From the NCBI GenBank assembly GCA_965199175.1, contig OZ240684.1:868001-932000 (forward strand): a stretch of 64,000 nucleotides of DNA, in the 5' to 3' direction. Position numbers and translations under genes: made by a program. Within the stretch, counting starts at the first letter, position 1. Each line of letters begins with the position of its first letter. The notes beneath the pieces were generated by a model. The model saw nothing but the letters and a program-made list of their open reading frames with translations, made no database searches and was not told where the DNA came from. Shown here one piece after another: positions 24,811 to 33,704 of the stretch. Source of the stretch: G963923945 sp965199175. GTDB lineage: Bacteria; Pseudomonadota; Alphaproteobacteria; G963923945.

Positions 24811-26346
24811 TTATTTGATTTTGAACCGGTTGCGGATGGCCAGCAGAAACAAAAAAATCAGAATCACCGAAAAGACTGATTGCAGGATGGCGGCGATTTC
24901 AACCCAGTAAAAATCAGCTGAGCAATCCGGGTTACCCCGGCAGAATGTTGCCTCCAGATCACCCAAGGGATCATCACGCCCGGCACCGAAAAACGGCACC
25001 CCCCGGGACAGGCTAAAGGCCGCGATGGTCCCGTTCCATGACCAAAGAGGAGCATTCAAAAAATGGGAATAAAACCCATAGGCCCCTGCCCCCAAACCGA
25101 ACCAAATCAACAAAGGCCGGAGCAGACTGCGCCCATAATCAGACACCCATCCATAAAGCCCTAATGCAGAACCAACCGCGCATAGAGAGATTGGTTTGAG
25201 AAGATATATACGCAAGACATGACACGATCTGCGTAACACCCGCCACAATACCCACCACCGCCGAGAAGTCGGTTTAAAAAACAATCTACGCAACGCCAGG
25301 GCCAGAACCCGCCACCACGCTGGGATTTTTTTTACCCCCAGCTTACCTTTTTTAAGCCGCTGCTTTTTCTGCCGCAATTTCTCCCATTCCTCATTCTGAC
25401 GGGCTTTGAGTTCGAGAATAAAAAAGTGATGGGCCTCCTCTGAGGCTTGTTGCTGTTCCATCGCCAGCTTGAGAGTCCGATAGGCCCGCGCGGCCCCCGG
25501 ACTCTTGGCGTCCCGAAATTCAGCCCCGAAAAAATCGGTATCCTGATGCAGTTGGCAATTATGAAAGCGTGGAACACCCTTGAAAAGGGTACGGCGAAAA
25601 AGGGTTTCACCCAAAAAATCCCGGTTGGAAAAATCAACCGAGCCATGAAACGTCACATCCGTAAAAAAAACGGACTGAAAAACCATCTTCTCAGAGATAT
25701 TAGCAACCATCGAGAAATTGGCCCAGTCACCAAATGTCGCTTCAGAGAAGTTGGCCATACCGACAAATTTTGACCCAGAAAAACCAATCCCTCTACCAAA
25801 TTTTACCTTATAAAAATTAACCCTATCGCCAAATACTGCCCCGGAAAAAGTGACCCCATTGCCAAACGTCGCGCCTGAAAAATTGGAAAACAAGCCAAAT
25901 GTTGACCCTAAAAAAGTGGCACCATCTATCAATATCGCCTCAGAAAAATCAGCGCCAAAGTCAAAAACTGTTTTAGAAAAATCAACATCATGACCAAATT
26001 GTGTTTTGGAAAAATTAGCATGATAACCAAATGTCGCTTCAGAGAAAGCCGCTTTATTACCAAATATTGACTTTGAAAAACTGACTAGATGACCAAATTT
26101 TGCTTCCGAGAAATTGGCATGATGACCAAAAATCGACCCAGAGAAATTAGCATCGTTACCAAATGTTGACTCTGAAAATTGAGCATCATCGCCAAATTCA
26201 AATCCGGCAAAGGAGAGGCCCCGATACTCCGGCTGGGTGAAATCAGTCTCAGAAAGATCAATGGTGATATCCGGGTTTTCTGCGCGCCAGGCATTCCAGG
26301 CATCCACACCCTCAAGGGCTTTTCGAAGATGATCCGGGTTGGCCAT
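24811..26346 (-). CDS. Pentapeptide-repeat-like protein with 11-residue units and C-terminal membrane domain
   Basis: A 511-residue protein starting at ATG 26346 (a TTG at 26361 is in frame). Residues 46-210 are fifteen consecutive 11-residue units of the form FSxxxFGxxAN, a 5+6 spacing seen in some pentapeptide-repeat families, expected to form a right-handed beta-helix. A less regular F-rich stretch follows to about 270. Then comes a basic helical region (KARQNEEWEKLRQKKQRLKK) and, from about 385, two or three hydrophobic segments ending in ILIFLFLLAIRNRF. The beta-helix would be anchored to the membrane. Function unknown; a channel-like C-terminus is conceivable. Confidence 0.8.
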   Translation of the reverse strand: MANPDHLRKALEGVDAWNAWRAENPDITIDLSETDFTQPEYRGLSFAGFEFGDDAQFSESTFGNDANFSGSIFGHHANFSEAKFGHLVSFSKSIFGNKAAFSEATFGYHANFSKTQFGHDVDFSKTVFDFGADFSEAILIDGATFLGSTFGLFSNFSGATFGNGVTFSGAVFGDRVNFYKVKFGRGIGFSGSKFVGMANFSEATFGDWANFSMVANISEKMVFQSVFFTDVTFHGSVDFSNRDFLGETLFRRTLFKGVPRFHNCQLHQDTDFFGAEFRDAKSPGAARAYRTLKLAMEQQQASEEAHHFFILELKARQNEEWEKLRQKKQRLKKGKLGVKKIPAWWRVLALALRRLFFKPTSRRWWVLWRVLRRSCHVLRIYLLKPISLCAVGSALGLYGWVSDYGRSLLRPLLIWFGLGAGAYGFYSHFLNAPLWSWNGTIAAFSLSRGVPFFGAGRDDPLGDLEATFCRGNPDCSADFYWVEIAAILQSVFSVILIFLFLLAIRNRFKIK

Positions 26347-26366
26347 AGAGAGAAAATCCAAAAATA

Positions 26367-29300
26367 TTAAGAAAATTCCAACCGCTCGACCATCGATAAG
26401 CTGTCCAGAGCATCCATCATCTCCGGCCCGGCCCGATAGCGACCCGGCAGGGTTATATCAACTCTTGCCCCTTGCCCGGATGCCTCAACCGGAATCACCA
26501 AAACAACCGATCCACCCCGCCGCCGCCGGTCCTTGAGTGCATAATTGGCCAGGGTTTTTTGCAAAACATCCAGAGCCGCCCGACCATAATCATCACTCTG
26601 CCGGGCAGTATCCTCTTTGCCTGTTTCATTACTTATTTCTTTGCCTGTCTCATTACCTGCCTTGCTGCCTGTTTCATTACCTATCTCATGATCTGTCTTG
26701 TCATTGTGCTCATTATTTTGCTCATCACCCCCGGCATGCCGGGCCGTCCAATGAATACGAATCACAGAACCAGCCATTTGTTCACGCAACGCCTCTTCTA
26801 ATGGGCGAATGGTTTCTGCAACCAGCCGCACCCGGTCTCCATCCGTGCGGCCCCGGACCTCCAGCCAGACCAGGCTGCCGGGCTCCGGCACCGAGCCGGC
26901 TGCTGCCAGCACGTCAGAAAAAATCACCACCTCAAACAAACCGCTGGGATCAGAGAGTTCCACAAAAGCATAGCGATTGCCTTTCTGGGAACTGCGCAAA
27001 CGTTTGGCCAGAACAACCCCGGCCAGCTTGATTTTACGCTCCCCCCCATGATCACGTATATGCCCCTCCAGAAAAGCCGCAGCAATCGCCGCCGATTGCT
27101 CAATCGCCGGGCCATACGCATCCAGAGGATGGGCCGAGAGATAAAACCCCAGAGCATCATATTCATGTTTCAGCCGCCCAGCCGGACTCCAGGGCGTGAA
27201 CTCAGAAACCTGAATATCCGGGGCCTCCGATTCCATCGCTTCACCACCCACACCACCAAACAGATTTTCCTGACCACTTTCACGATCCCGCGCACCAGCA
27301 GCCGCCAGACGAATCATATCCTCAATGGCCGCAAAAACCCGGGCACGCTCCGGATCCAGAGAATCAAATCCACCCGCATAAACCAGATTTTCCAATAACC
27401 GCTTATTGACAATTCTGGTATCAAGGCGACAGGCAAAATCACCCAAAGAAACAAACCGGCCATCGCGATGACGAATATCGCTCAGAGCCTGCATCGCCTG
27501 TTCCCCGACATGACGCACCCCGGCCAGACCATAGCGAATGGCATAAACAGAGCCATCATGATTTTCCGAAACATCAGAAACATCCAAAGCATTACCGGGT
27601 CGTTTTTCAACCGTAAATCCAGCCTGAGAATGATTGATATCCGGCGGCAAAACCGCAATCCCCAACCGCCGGGCCTCCCGGCGAAAGGCCGCCAGCTTAT
27701 CGGTATTATGAAGATCACAAGTCATCGAAGCAGCCAGAAACTCAACCGGGTAATTGGCTTTCATATAAGCCGTATGATAGGCCACCAAAGCATAGGCAGC
27801 AGCATGGCTTTTGTTGAATCCATAGCCGGCAAATTTAGCCATTTGTTCAAAAACATTCTCCGCCTTGGGACGCGACATACCCCGTTGCTCAGCCCCGTCA
27901 ACAAACGTCTGTCGCTGGGCATCCATCTCTGAGCGGATTTTCTTCCCCATTGCCCGGCGCAATAAATCCGCCGCCCCCAAAGAATAACCAGCCAGGATCT
28001 GAGCAATCTGCATCACTTGTTCCTGATAAATCATGATGCCATAGGTTTCGGATAAGACCGAATCCACCCGGGGATCTAAACCAGTTGATTTCTCACGACC
28101 ATGTTTGCGGGAAATAAAGCTGGGAATGTTATCCATCGGGCCAGGGCGATAGAGAGCCACCACAGCGATAATGTCCTCAAAACGATCCGGTTTCAAACGG
28201 CGCAAAACATCCCGCATACCGGCACTTTCCAACTGAAAGATGCCAACTGTATCCCCGGCAGTAAGCATGCGGTAAGTCGCAGCATCATCCAGATCCACAG
28301 CATCCAGAGAAAATTCCCGATCACGGGAACGCACCAAATCGACCGCTTTTTCCAATATGGTCAATGTTTTCAGACCAAGAAAATCAAATTTCACCAAACC
28401 GGCTTTCTCGACATATTTCATCGAAAATTGTGTCGCCAGCATATCCGCACGAGGATCACGGTATAACGGCGTGAGCTCAGTCAAAGGCCGGTCACCAATC
28501 ACCACCCCGGCTGCATGGGTTGATGCGTGACGGGTCAACCCCTCCAGCTGCAAGGCAATCGTCATCATGCGGGCAATATGAGGGTCGGAGTCCCGGGCCT
28601 CCTGAAGGGCCGGTTCGGCATCAATCGCCTGGGATAATGTCAGGGGAGCAGCCGGATTAAACGGAACCAGCTTACAAACCCGATCCACCTGGCCATAGGG
28701 AAGATTGAGCACCCGCCCAACATCCCGCAAAGCCGCACGGGCCTGTAAAGTCCCAAAGGTAATGATCTGAGCAACCCGGTCCTGGCCATATTTATCGCGG
28801 ACATAATGAATCACCTCATCACGGCGTTCGACACAAAAATCTATGTCAAAATCAGGCATAGAAACCCGTTCGGGATTCAAAAACCGCTCAAACAACAAAC
28901 CAAAACGCAATGGATCAAGATCCGTTATCCCCAGCGCCCAGGCAACCACCGAACCAGCCCCCGAACCACGCCCCGGACCAACCGGAATCGCCTGGCTCTG
29001 AGCCCAGCCGATGAAATCAGCCACAATCAGGAAATACCCGGCATAGCCCATCTCAATGATCACCTGGAGCTCGTAATCCAATCGCTCCCGATAGGAGGTA
29101 CTGGCCGTCTGATCATCAGCCAGAGATAATGAAGCCAGCCGTTTTTCCAGACCCTCCCCGGCCTGGTGGCGCAACAACGCCCCCTCATCTTCTTCAGGGG
29201 CAAAGCGCGGCAATAACGGCGAGCGTTCCTCAGGGAACACAGCACAACGGCGGGCAACCGTCACAGTATTGGCATAGGCTTCGGGTAGATCCGCAAATAA

Positions 29301-30053
29301 TGCCCGCATCTCATCGGCGGACTTAAAACGATGATCCGGAGTCAAACGACGGCGATCAGACTGGCTGACAACAACCCCATCAGCAATACAGAGTAAAGCA
29401 TCATGGGCTTCATACATGTCTTCCTGAGAAAAATAGATATCATTGGTCGCCACCAAAGGAAGATTGAACGTATCAGCGTAATCCAGAAAATACGGCTCAG
29501 TCTGTTGCTCAGCCGGCAGGCCATGGCGCATAATCTCCATGTAAAGGCGGTCTGGAAAAATCTCCGCCAGGCGACCCAGCAACCTTTCTGCCGCATCCTT
29601 CTGACCCTCGAAGAGCAAACGACCCACCGGGCCCTGCGGGCCACCGGTCAAAGCAATCAGACCAGAAGAACGCTCAGCAATCGCCTCAAGATCAAGATGC
29701 GGACTGGCCCCGGGATCGACCTCCAGAAAAGACTGACTGACTAAAAATAAAAGATTGTCATATCCTTGCGCATCTTTAGCCAACAAAATCATCGGAGCCG
29801 GAGATAAACCAGGACTGGAACGCTCAACCACATCCCTCACCCCCAATAAACAACCGATAATCGGCTGAATCCCGGAGGAAGAAGCCTTCTGAGAAAATTC
29901 TAATGCCCCAAAAAGATTCCCATGATCAGTCATCGCCACCGCCGGCATCGAATGATCCCGGCACAACATCACCAAATCATCAATCTTAATCGCCCCTTCC
30001 GATAAGGAATAAGAAGAGCGGGCACGCAAATGAACAAAATCAGCATGCGCCAT
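26367..30053 (-). CDS. dnaE: DNA polymerase III alpha subunit
   Basis: Replicative polymerase, about 1228 residues from the ATG at 30053 (ten residues inside the open frame, matching family starts: MAHADFVHLRARSSYSLSEG). The PHP domain is N-terminal (AVAMTDHGN near 40). The catalytic palm shows SMPDFDIDFCVERR, carrying the metal-binding aspartates. The helix-hairpin-helix and OB regions follow. Between the OB fold and the C-terminus, about residues 1110-1155, is a low-complexity insertion of Asn/Glu/Thr/Gly repeats (GNETG). Gene order proS-lolC-lolD-dnaE is conserved in alphaproteobacteria. Confidence 0.96.
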   Translation of the reverse strand: MAHADFVHLRARSSYSLSEGAIKIDDLVMLCRDHSMPAVAMTDHGNLFGALEFSQKASSSGIQPIIGCLLGVRDVVERSSPGLSPAPMILLAKDAQGYDNLLFLVSQSFLEVDPGASPHLDLEAIAERSSGLIALTGGPQGPVGRLLFEGQKDAAERLLGRLAEIFPDRLYMEIMRHGLPAEQQTEPYFLDYADTFNLPLVATNDIYFSQEDMYEAHDALLCIADGVVVSQSDRRRLTPDHRFKSADEMRALFADLPEAYANTVTVARRCAVFPEERSPLLPRFAPEEDEGALLRHQAGEGLEKRLASLSLADDQTASTSYRERLDYELQVIIEMGYAGYFLIVADFIGWAQSQAIPVGPGRGSGAGSVVAWALGITDLDPLRFGLLFERFLNPERVSMPDFDIDFCVERRDEVIHYVRDKYGQDRVAQIITFGTLQARAALRDVGRVLNLPYGQVDRVCKLVPFNPAAPLTLSQAIDAEPALQEARDSDPHIARMMTIALQLEGLTRHASTHAAGVVIGDRPLTELTPLYRDPRADMLATQFSMKYVEKAGLVKFDFLGLKTLTILEKAVDLVRSRDREFSLDAVDLDDAATYRMLTAGDTVGIFQLESAGMRDVLRRLKPDRFEDIIAVVALYRPGPMDNIPSFISRKHGREKSTGLDPRVDSVLSETYGIMIYQEQVMQIAQILAGYSLGAADLLRRAMGKKIRSEMDAQRQTFVDGAEQRGMSRPKAENVFEQMAKFAGYGFNKSHAAAYALVAYHTAYMKANYPVEFLAASMTCDLHNTDKLAAFRREARRLGIAVLPPDINHSQAGFTVEKRPGNALDVSDVSENHDGSVYAIRYGLAGVRHVGEQAMQALSDIRHRDGRFVSLGDFACRLDTRIVNKRLLENLVYAGGFDSLDPERARVFAAIEDMIRLAAAGARDRESGQENLFGGVGGEAMESEAPDIQVSEFTPWSPAGRLKHEYDALGFYLSAHPLDAYGPAIEQSAAIAAAFLEGHIRDHGGERKIKLAGVVLAKRLRSSQKGNRYAFVELSDPSGLFEVVIFSDVLAAAGSVPEPGSLVWLEVRGRTDGDRVRLVAETIRPLEEALREQMAGSVIRIHWTARHAGGDEQNNEHNDKTDHEIGNETGSKAGNETGKEISNETGKEDTARQSDDYGRAALDVLQKTLANYALKDRRRRGGSVVLVIPVEASGQGARVDITLPGRYRAGPEMMDALDSLSMVERLEFS

Positions 30054-30157
30054 AGCACAAGAACCCAGGCAAAAAAGAAACACCCAATGACCCCGGTGAC
30101 AGAGGTCCCTCAGTTATACCCTTAAAACAGACCAAAACCACCCCGCGGGTCAGACCG

Positions 30158-30913
30158 CTATACAGGCCGCAGCTGACCATGATCCAGACTCACAACCCGA
30201 TCCATGCGCTGTGCCAGATGAATATTATGAGTCGCAACCAGTGCCGCAATGCCCAACGTGTTTAATAAAGACACAGTTTCCGAAAAGACCCGTTCAGCCG
30301 TATCCTCATCAAGGTTACCGGTCGGCTCATCAGCCAGAAATAACTGTGGGACATTGGCCAATGCCCGGGCAATCGCCACCCGTTGCTGTTCACCACCTGA
30401 AAGCTGCGAAGGACGGTGGGAAAAACGGGCAGAAAGACCCATCATATCCAGTAAATCCTTTGATCGGCGGTGAGCATCACGCCGGGACAATCCGGCAAAA
30501 ATTTGCGGAATCGAGACATTCTCCACGGCCGAGAATTCCGGCAATAAATGATGCTGTTGATACACAAAGCCGATAGAACCCCGGCGCAACGCCGTGCGTT
30601 TATTATCATTCAAACCAGCCACATCATAGCCGGCAATCTCAACACTCCCCTGGTCCGGTTTTTCTAACAAACCAGCGATATGCAGCAGAGTCGATTTGCC
30701 AGCCCCCGATGGTCCGACCAGGGCCACAATCTCACCGGGAGCAACCACCAGGTCAATACCACGCAACACATCCAGACGGTCCGAACCCTGGAAAAAACCA
30801 TGCCTGATCCCCGCCAGCCGCAACGCAGCATCACTCACATAAGACGTATCCTGACCACTAGACATATCCTGACCACCAGACGTATCCTGATCACCCTCCC
30901 CGGCATTATCCAT
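30158..30913 (-). CDS. lolD: Lipoprotein-releasing ABC transporter ATP-binding protein
   Basis: ATPase of the LolCDE complex, which extracts lipoproteins from the inner membrane for transfer to the outer membrane. Walker A (GPSGAGKST), Q-loop (VYQQHHLLPEF), ABC signature (LSGGEQQRV), Walker B (LFLADEPTG) and the switch histidine (ATHN) are all present. The start at 30913 overlaps the stop of lolC by 8 bp, implying translational coupling. The N-terminus carries about 20 extra residues made of repeated DTSGGQD/DMSSGQD units, encoded by an 18-bp tandem repeat not seen in typical LolD proteins. Confidence 0.94.
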   Translation of the reverse strand: MDNAGEGDQDTSGGQDMSSGQDTSYVSDAALRLAGIRHGFFQGSDRLDVLRGIDLVVAPGEIVALVGPSGAGKSTLLHIAGLLEKPDQGSVEIAGYDVAGLNDNKRTALRRGSIGFVYQQHHLLPEFSAVENVSIPQIFAGLSRRDAHRRSKDLLDMMGLSARFSHRPSQLSGGEQQRVAIARALANVPQLFLADEPTGNLDEDTAERVFSETVSLLNTLGIAALVATHNIHLAQRMDRVVSLDHGQLRPV

Positions 30914-32156
30914 AACGCAGAACCTCAACCGGATCCAACGTAGCAGCCCGCCAGGCCGGATATAAGGTTGCCAAAAAAGATAACCCCAAACCCATGCCAG
31001 TCACGACAGCAACCTCAACCGGATCAACCACAGCCGGAAGCCGGGAGAGAAAATAAATCTCAGCCGAGAATAAATCACCACCGGTAAACATCTCCAGCCA
31101 ACGGCGAATGGACTCAATATTTTCGGCAAAAGCAAGACCAGCCGTAAAGCCCAAAGCTGTCCCAACCACCCCAATCGTGGCCCCGGACAAAATAAAAATA
31201 CGCAAAACAGACCCACGGGTTGCCCCCAGACTCCGCAAGACCGCAATATCCATACTCTTATCTTTGACCAGCATAATCATGCTGGAAACAATGTTGAAAG
31301 CAGCAACCAGAATAATCAATGTCAGGATCAAAAACATGACATTACGCTCGACCTGAATGGCGTTAAAAAAACCAGAATTGGCTTGCTGCCAACTCAAAAT
31401 CCGGTATTGAGGACCCAGGACACCACCCAAACGCTGCGCAGCCTGGTCAATTTCAACCGGGTCAGTGGTCACAACCTCCAGACCGGTTACCGCCGCCGGC
31501 CCGGTTTTGAAATAGATCTGAGCCGCCTCAAGCGGCATAAAGATAAAGCTGCTGTCATATTCATACATACCGACTTCAAAAATCGCGGCAACCCGATAAG
31601 CCCGTAAACGCGGTGCGGCTCCGAATGCTGTACGGTTCATCTGGGGTGAGATCAATGTCACAGGATCATGAACCCTCAGCCCCATTGCCTCAGCCAGACG
31701 GGTGCCGATAATTACCGAATCACGACCATGAAAATCGGTCAGATGACCCTGAGTGATGCTATCGGCCAAAATAGGACGAGCCGCAAAATCAGCCGGACGC
31801 AACCCATGAACCATTGCCCCCCGGGCAATACCATTGGCCGATGCCATGACCTGACCCTCAACCAATGGCGCAACATGCACCACCCCCTCAACCCCGCGCA
31901 GTTGCTCAACCAAGGCATCATAATGGGTGACATGACGATCCTGTTGAGAATAAATACCGATATGACCATTGAGACCAAGGATACGTTCAAGCAGTTCCTG
32001 ACGAAACCCATTCATCACCGCCATGACAACAATCAGGGTCCCCACTCCTAACGCAATACCAAGCAGCGAAAAACCGGCAATCACCGACACAAACCCCTCC
32101 TTACGGCGGGGCCTTAAATAACGAAAGGCAATCAGACGTTCGGCACTGGAATACAT
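30906..32156 (-). CDS. lolC: Lipoprotein-releasing ABC transporter permease (LolC/E)
   Basis: A 416-residue inner-membrane permease. An N-terminal helix (GFSLLGIALGVGTLIVVMAVMNGF) includes the conserved MNGFR element, followed by a large periplasmic domain of about 200 residues. Three C-terminal helices close the protein: LILTLIILVAAFNIVSSMIML, FILSGATIGVVGTALGFTAG and AVVTGMGLGLSFLATLYPAW. This is the LolC/LolE/MacB layout. Only one permease gene accompanies lolD, as in many alphaproteobacteria where a single LolC/E type acts as a homodimer. It lies between proS and lolD. Confidence 0.93.
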   Translation of the reverse strand: MYSSAERLIAFRYLRPRRKEGFVSVIAGFSLLGIALGVGTLIVVMAVMNGFRQELLERILGLNGHIGIYSQQDRHVTHYDALVEQLRGVEGVVHVAPLVEGQVMASANGIARGAMVHGLRPADFAARPILADSITQGHLTDFHGRDSVIIGTRLAEAMGLRVHDPVTLISPQMNRTAFGAAPRLRAYRVAAIFEVGMYEYDSSFIFMPLEAAQIYFKTGPAAVTGLEVVTTDPVEIDQAAQRLGGVLGPQYRILSWQQANSGFFNAIQVERNVMFLILTLIILVAAFNIVSSMIMLVKDKSMDIAVLRSLGATRGSVLRIFILSGATIGVVGTALGFTAGLAFAENIESIRRWLEMFTGGDLFSAEIYFLSRLPAVVDPVEVAVVTGMGLGLSFLATLYPAWRAATLDPVEVLRYG

Positions 32157-32295
32157 CGGAGCAGATGAATCAAAAAATACGCGAATGAAAGGAACGAATG
32201 AATCAAAAGAACAGACAGATCAAAAACGCAGTCATCAATTTCTCGTCACGCTACAACCAGATTGTGAAGCAAAACAACAAAGCCCGACACCAGCT

Positions 32296-33588
32296 TCATG
32301 CAGCAACCAAACAATTCACAGCCGCATCAACGGATAATTCCCGGCGTTGACCGTCAGCCCGAGTCTTGACTTCCACAAGACCGCTTTTAAGACCACGCGG
32401 ACCAATAGTGACCTGCCAGGGTAAACCAATTAAATCCATATCGGCGAATTTTTCCCCGGCCCGGATATCACGATCATCATGCAAAACATCAAGACCAGCA
32501 TTTTCCAATCTGGTTTTCATATCCATAACAACAGCCGAACATTGGCTGTCAGCCGGTTTAAGATCAATCAAACCCACCTGGAACGGCGCAACCGAAGCCG
32601 GCCATATGATCCCCGATTCGTCATGAGAAGCCTCAATGATTGCAGCCGGCAGACGGGAAACGCCAATACCGTAAGATCCCATCTGAGGGGTGATTCGTTC
32701 TTCATCAGCCCCCTGAACCCGCAAATTCATCGGGGCCGAATATTTATCACCAAAATGAAAGATATGCCCAACTTCAATGCCATGGGCCTGGCGCAACCGC
32801 TCCGGCGCAACCGGGCAGGAGGCCGGATCATGCATGTCAGCATCAGCAGCATATAACGACCTCAGAACCTCTGTATCAGCTTGAGAACCCTCCAGCAGAA
32901 TACCATCATAAGCCGCATCGTAATAGAGAGTACTCTCCCCGGTATCGGCCAGAATATGGAATTCATGGCTCATATCTCCGCCAATGGGGCCGGTATCGGC
33001 ACGCACCGCAACCGCTTTCAGACCCAGACGTGCAAAGATACGCAGATAAGAAGCAAAAACCTGGTCATAGACCTGTCGTGCTGACCGGGCATCCCGGTCA
33101 AAAGAATATGCGTCTTTCATCAAAAATTCCCGCCCACGCATGACCCCAAAACGAGGGCGAATCTCGTCACGGAATTTCCACTGAATATGATACAACCGCA
33201 ACGGTAAATCCCGATAGCTGGTGAGATAAGACCGGGCAATGGCGGTAATCATTTCTTCATTGGTCGGCCCATAGAGCATATCACGATCATGGCGATCACG
33301 GATGCGCAACATCTCCGGACCGTAGGCATCATAGCGCCCGCTTTCCCGCCAGATATCAGCCGGCTGAATGGTCGGCATCAGCATTTCATTAAAGCCAACC
33401 GCATCCTGCTCTGCCCGCACAATAGCCGCAACCTTATTGAGAACCCGGCACCCCAACGGCAACCAGGAATAAATTCCGGCTGTTTCCTGATGAATCATGC
33501 CAGCCCTCAGCATCAGCTGATGCGAGATAATGGCCGCTTCGGCCGGGGCTTCTTTAGCTGTTGGAACAAAAAAACCAGAAAGACGCAT
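32296..33588 (-). CDS. proS: Prolyl-tRNA synthetase, short form without editing insertion
   Basis: Charges tRNA-Pro with proline in the cytoplasm. At 430 residues it is the short bacterial type, lacking the roughly 180-residue INS editing domain of the E. coli enzyme, as usual in alphaproteobacteria. Motif 1 region (GCRVLNKVAAIVRAEQD), motif 2 (QIQWKFRDEIRPRFGVMRGREFLMKD-type, here YHIQWKFRDEIRPR and GREFLMKDAYSF) and motif 3 (MGSYGIGVSRLPAAIIE) are present. The anticodon-binding domain is C-terminal. Start ATG at 33588; it heads the proS-lolC-lolD-dnaE block. Confidence 0.95.
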   Translation of the reverse strand: MRLSGFFVPTAKEAPAEAAIISHQLMLRAGMIHQETAGIYSWLPLGCRVLNKVAAIVRAEQDAVGFNEMLMPTIQPADIWRESGRYDAYGPEMLRIRDRHDRDMLYGPTNEEMITAIARSYLTSYRDLPLRLYHIQWKFRDEIRPRFGVMRGREFLMKDAYSFDRDARSARQVYDQVFASYLRIFARLGLKAVAVRADTGPIGGDMSHEFHILADTGESTLYYDAAYDGILLEGSQADTEVLRSLYAADADMHDPASCPVAPERLRQAHGIEVGHIFHFGDKYSAPMNLRVQGADEERITPQMGSYGIGVSRLPAAIIEASHDESGIIWPASVAPFQVGLIDLKPADSQCSAVVMDMKTRLENAGLDVLHDDRDIRAGEKFADMDLIGLPWQVTIGPRGLKSGLVEVKTRADGQRRELSVDAAVNCLVAA

Positions 33589-33704
33589 GAGAAAGACTCA
33601 ATACCTCTGAGTAGCTAACGTAAAAAATGATCCATATGCTGTTATGACAGGATGCAGCATTGCCGGCCAGAGACAAACCGCATACCCGATCTTTTTTTTT
33701 CAGC

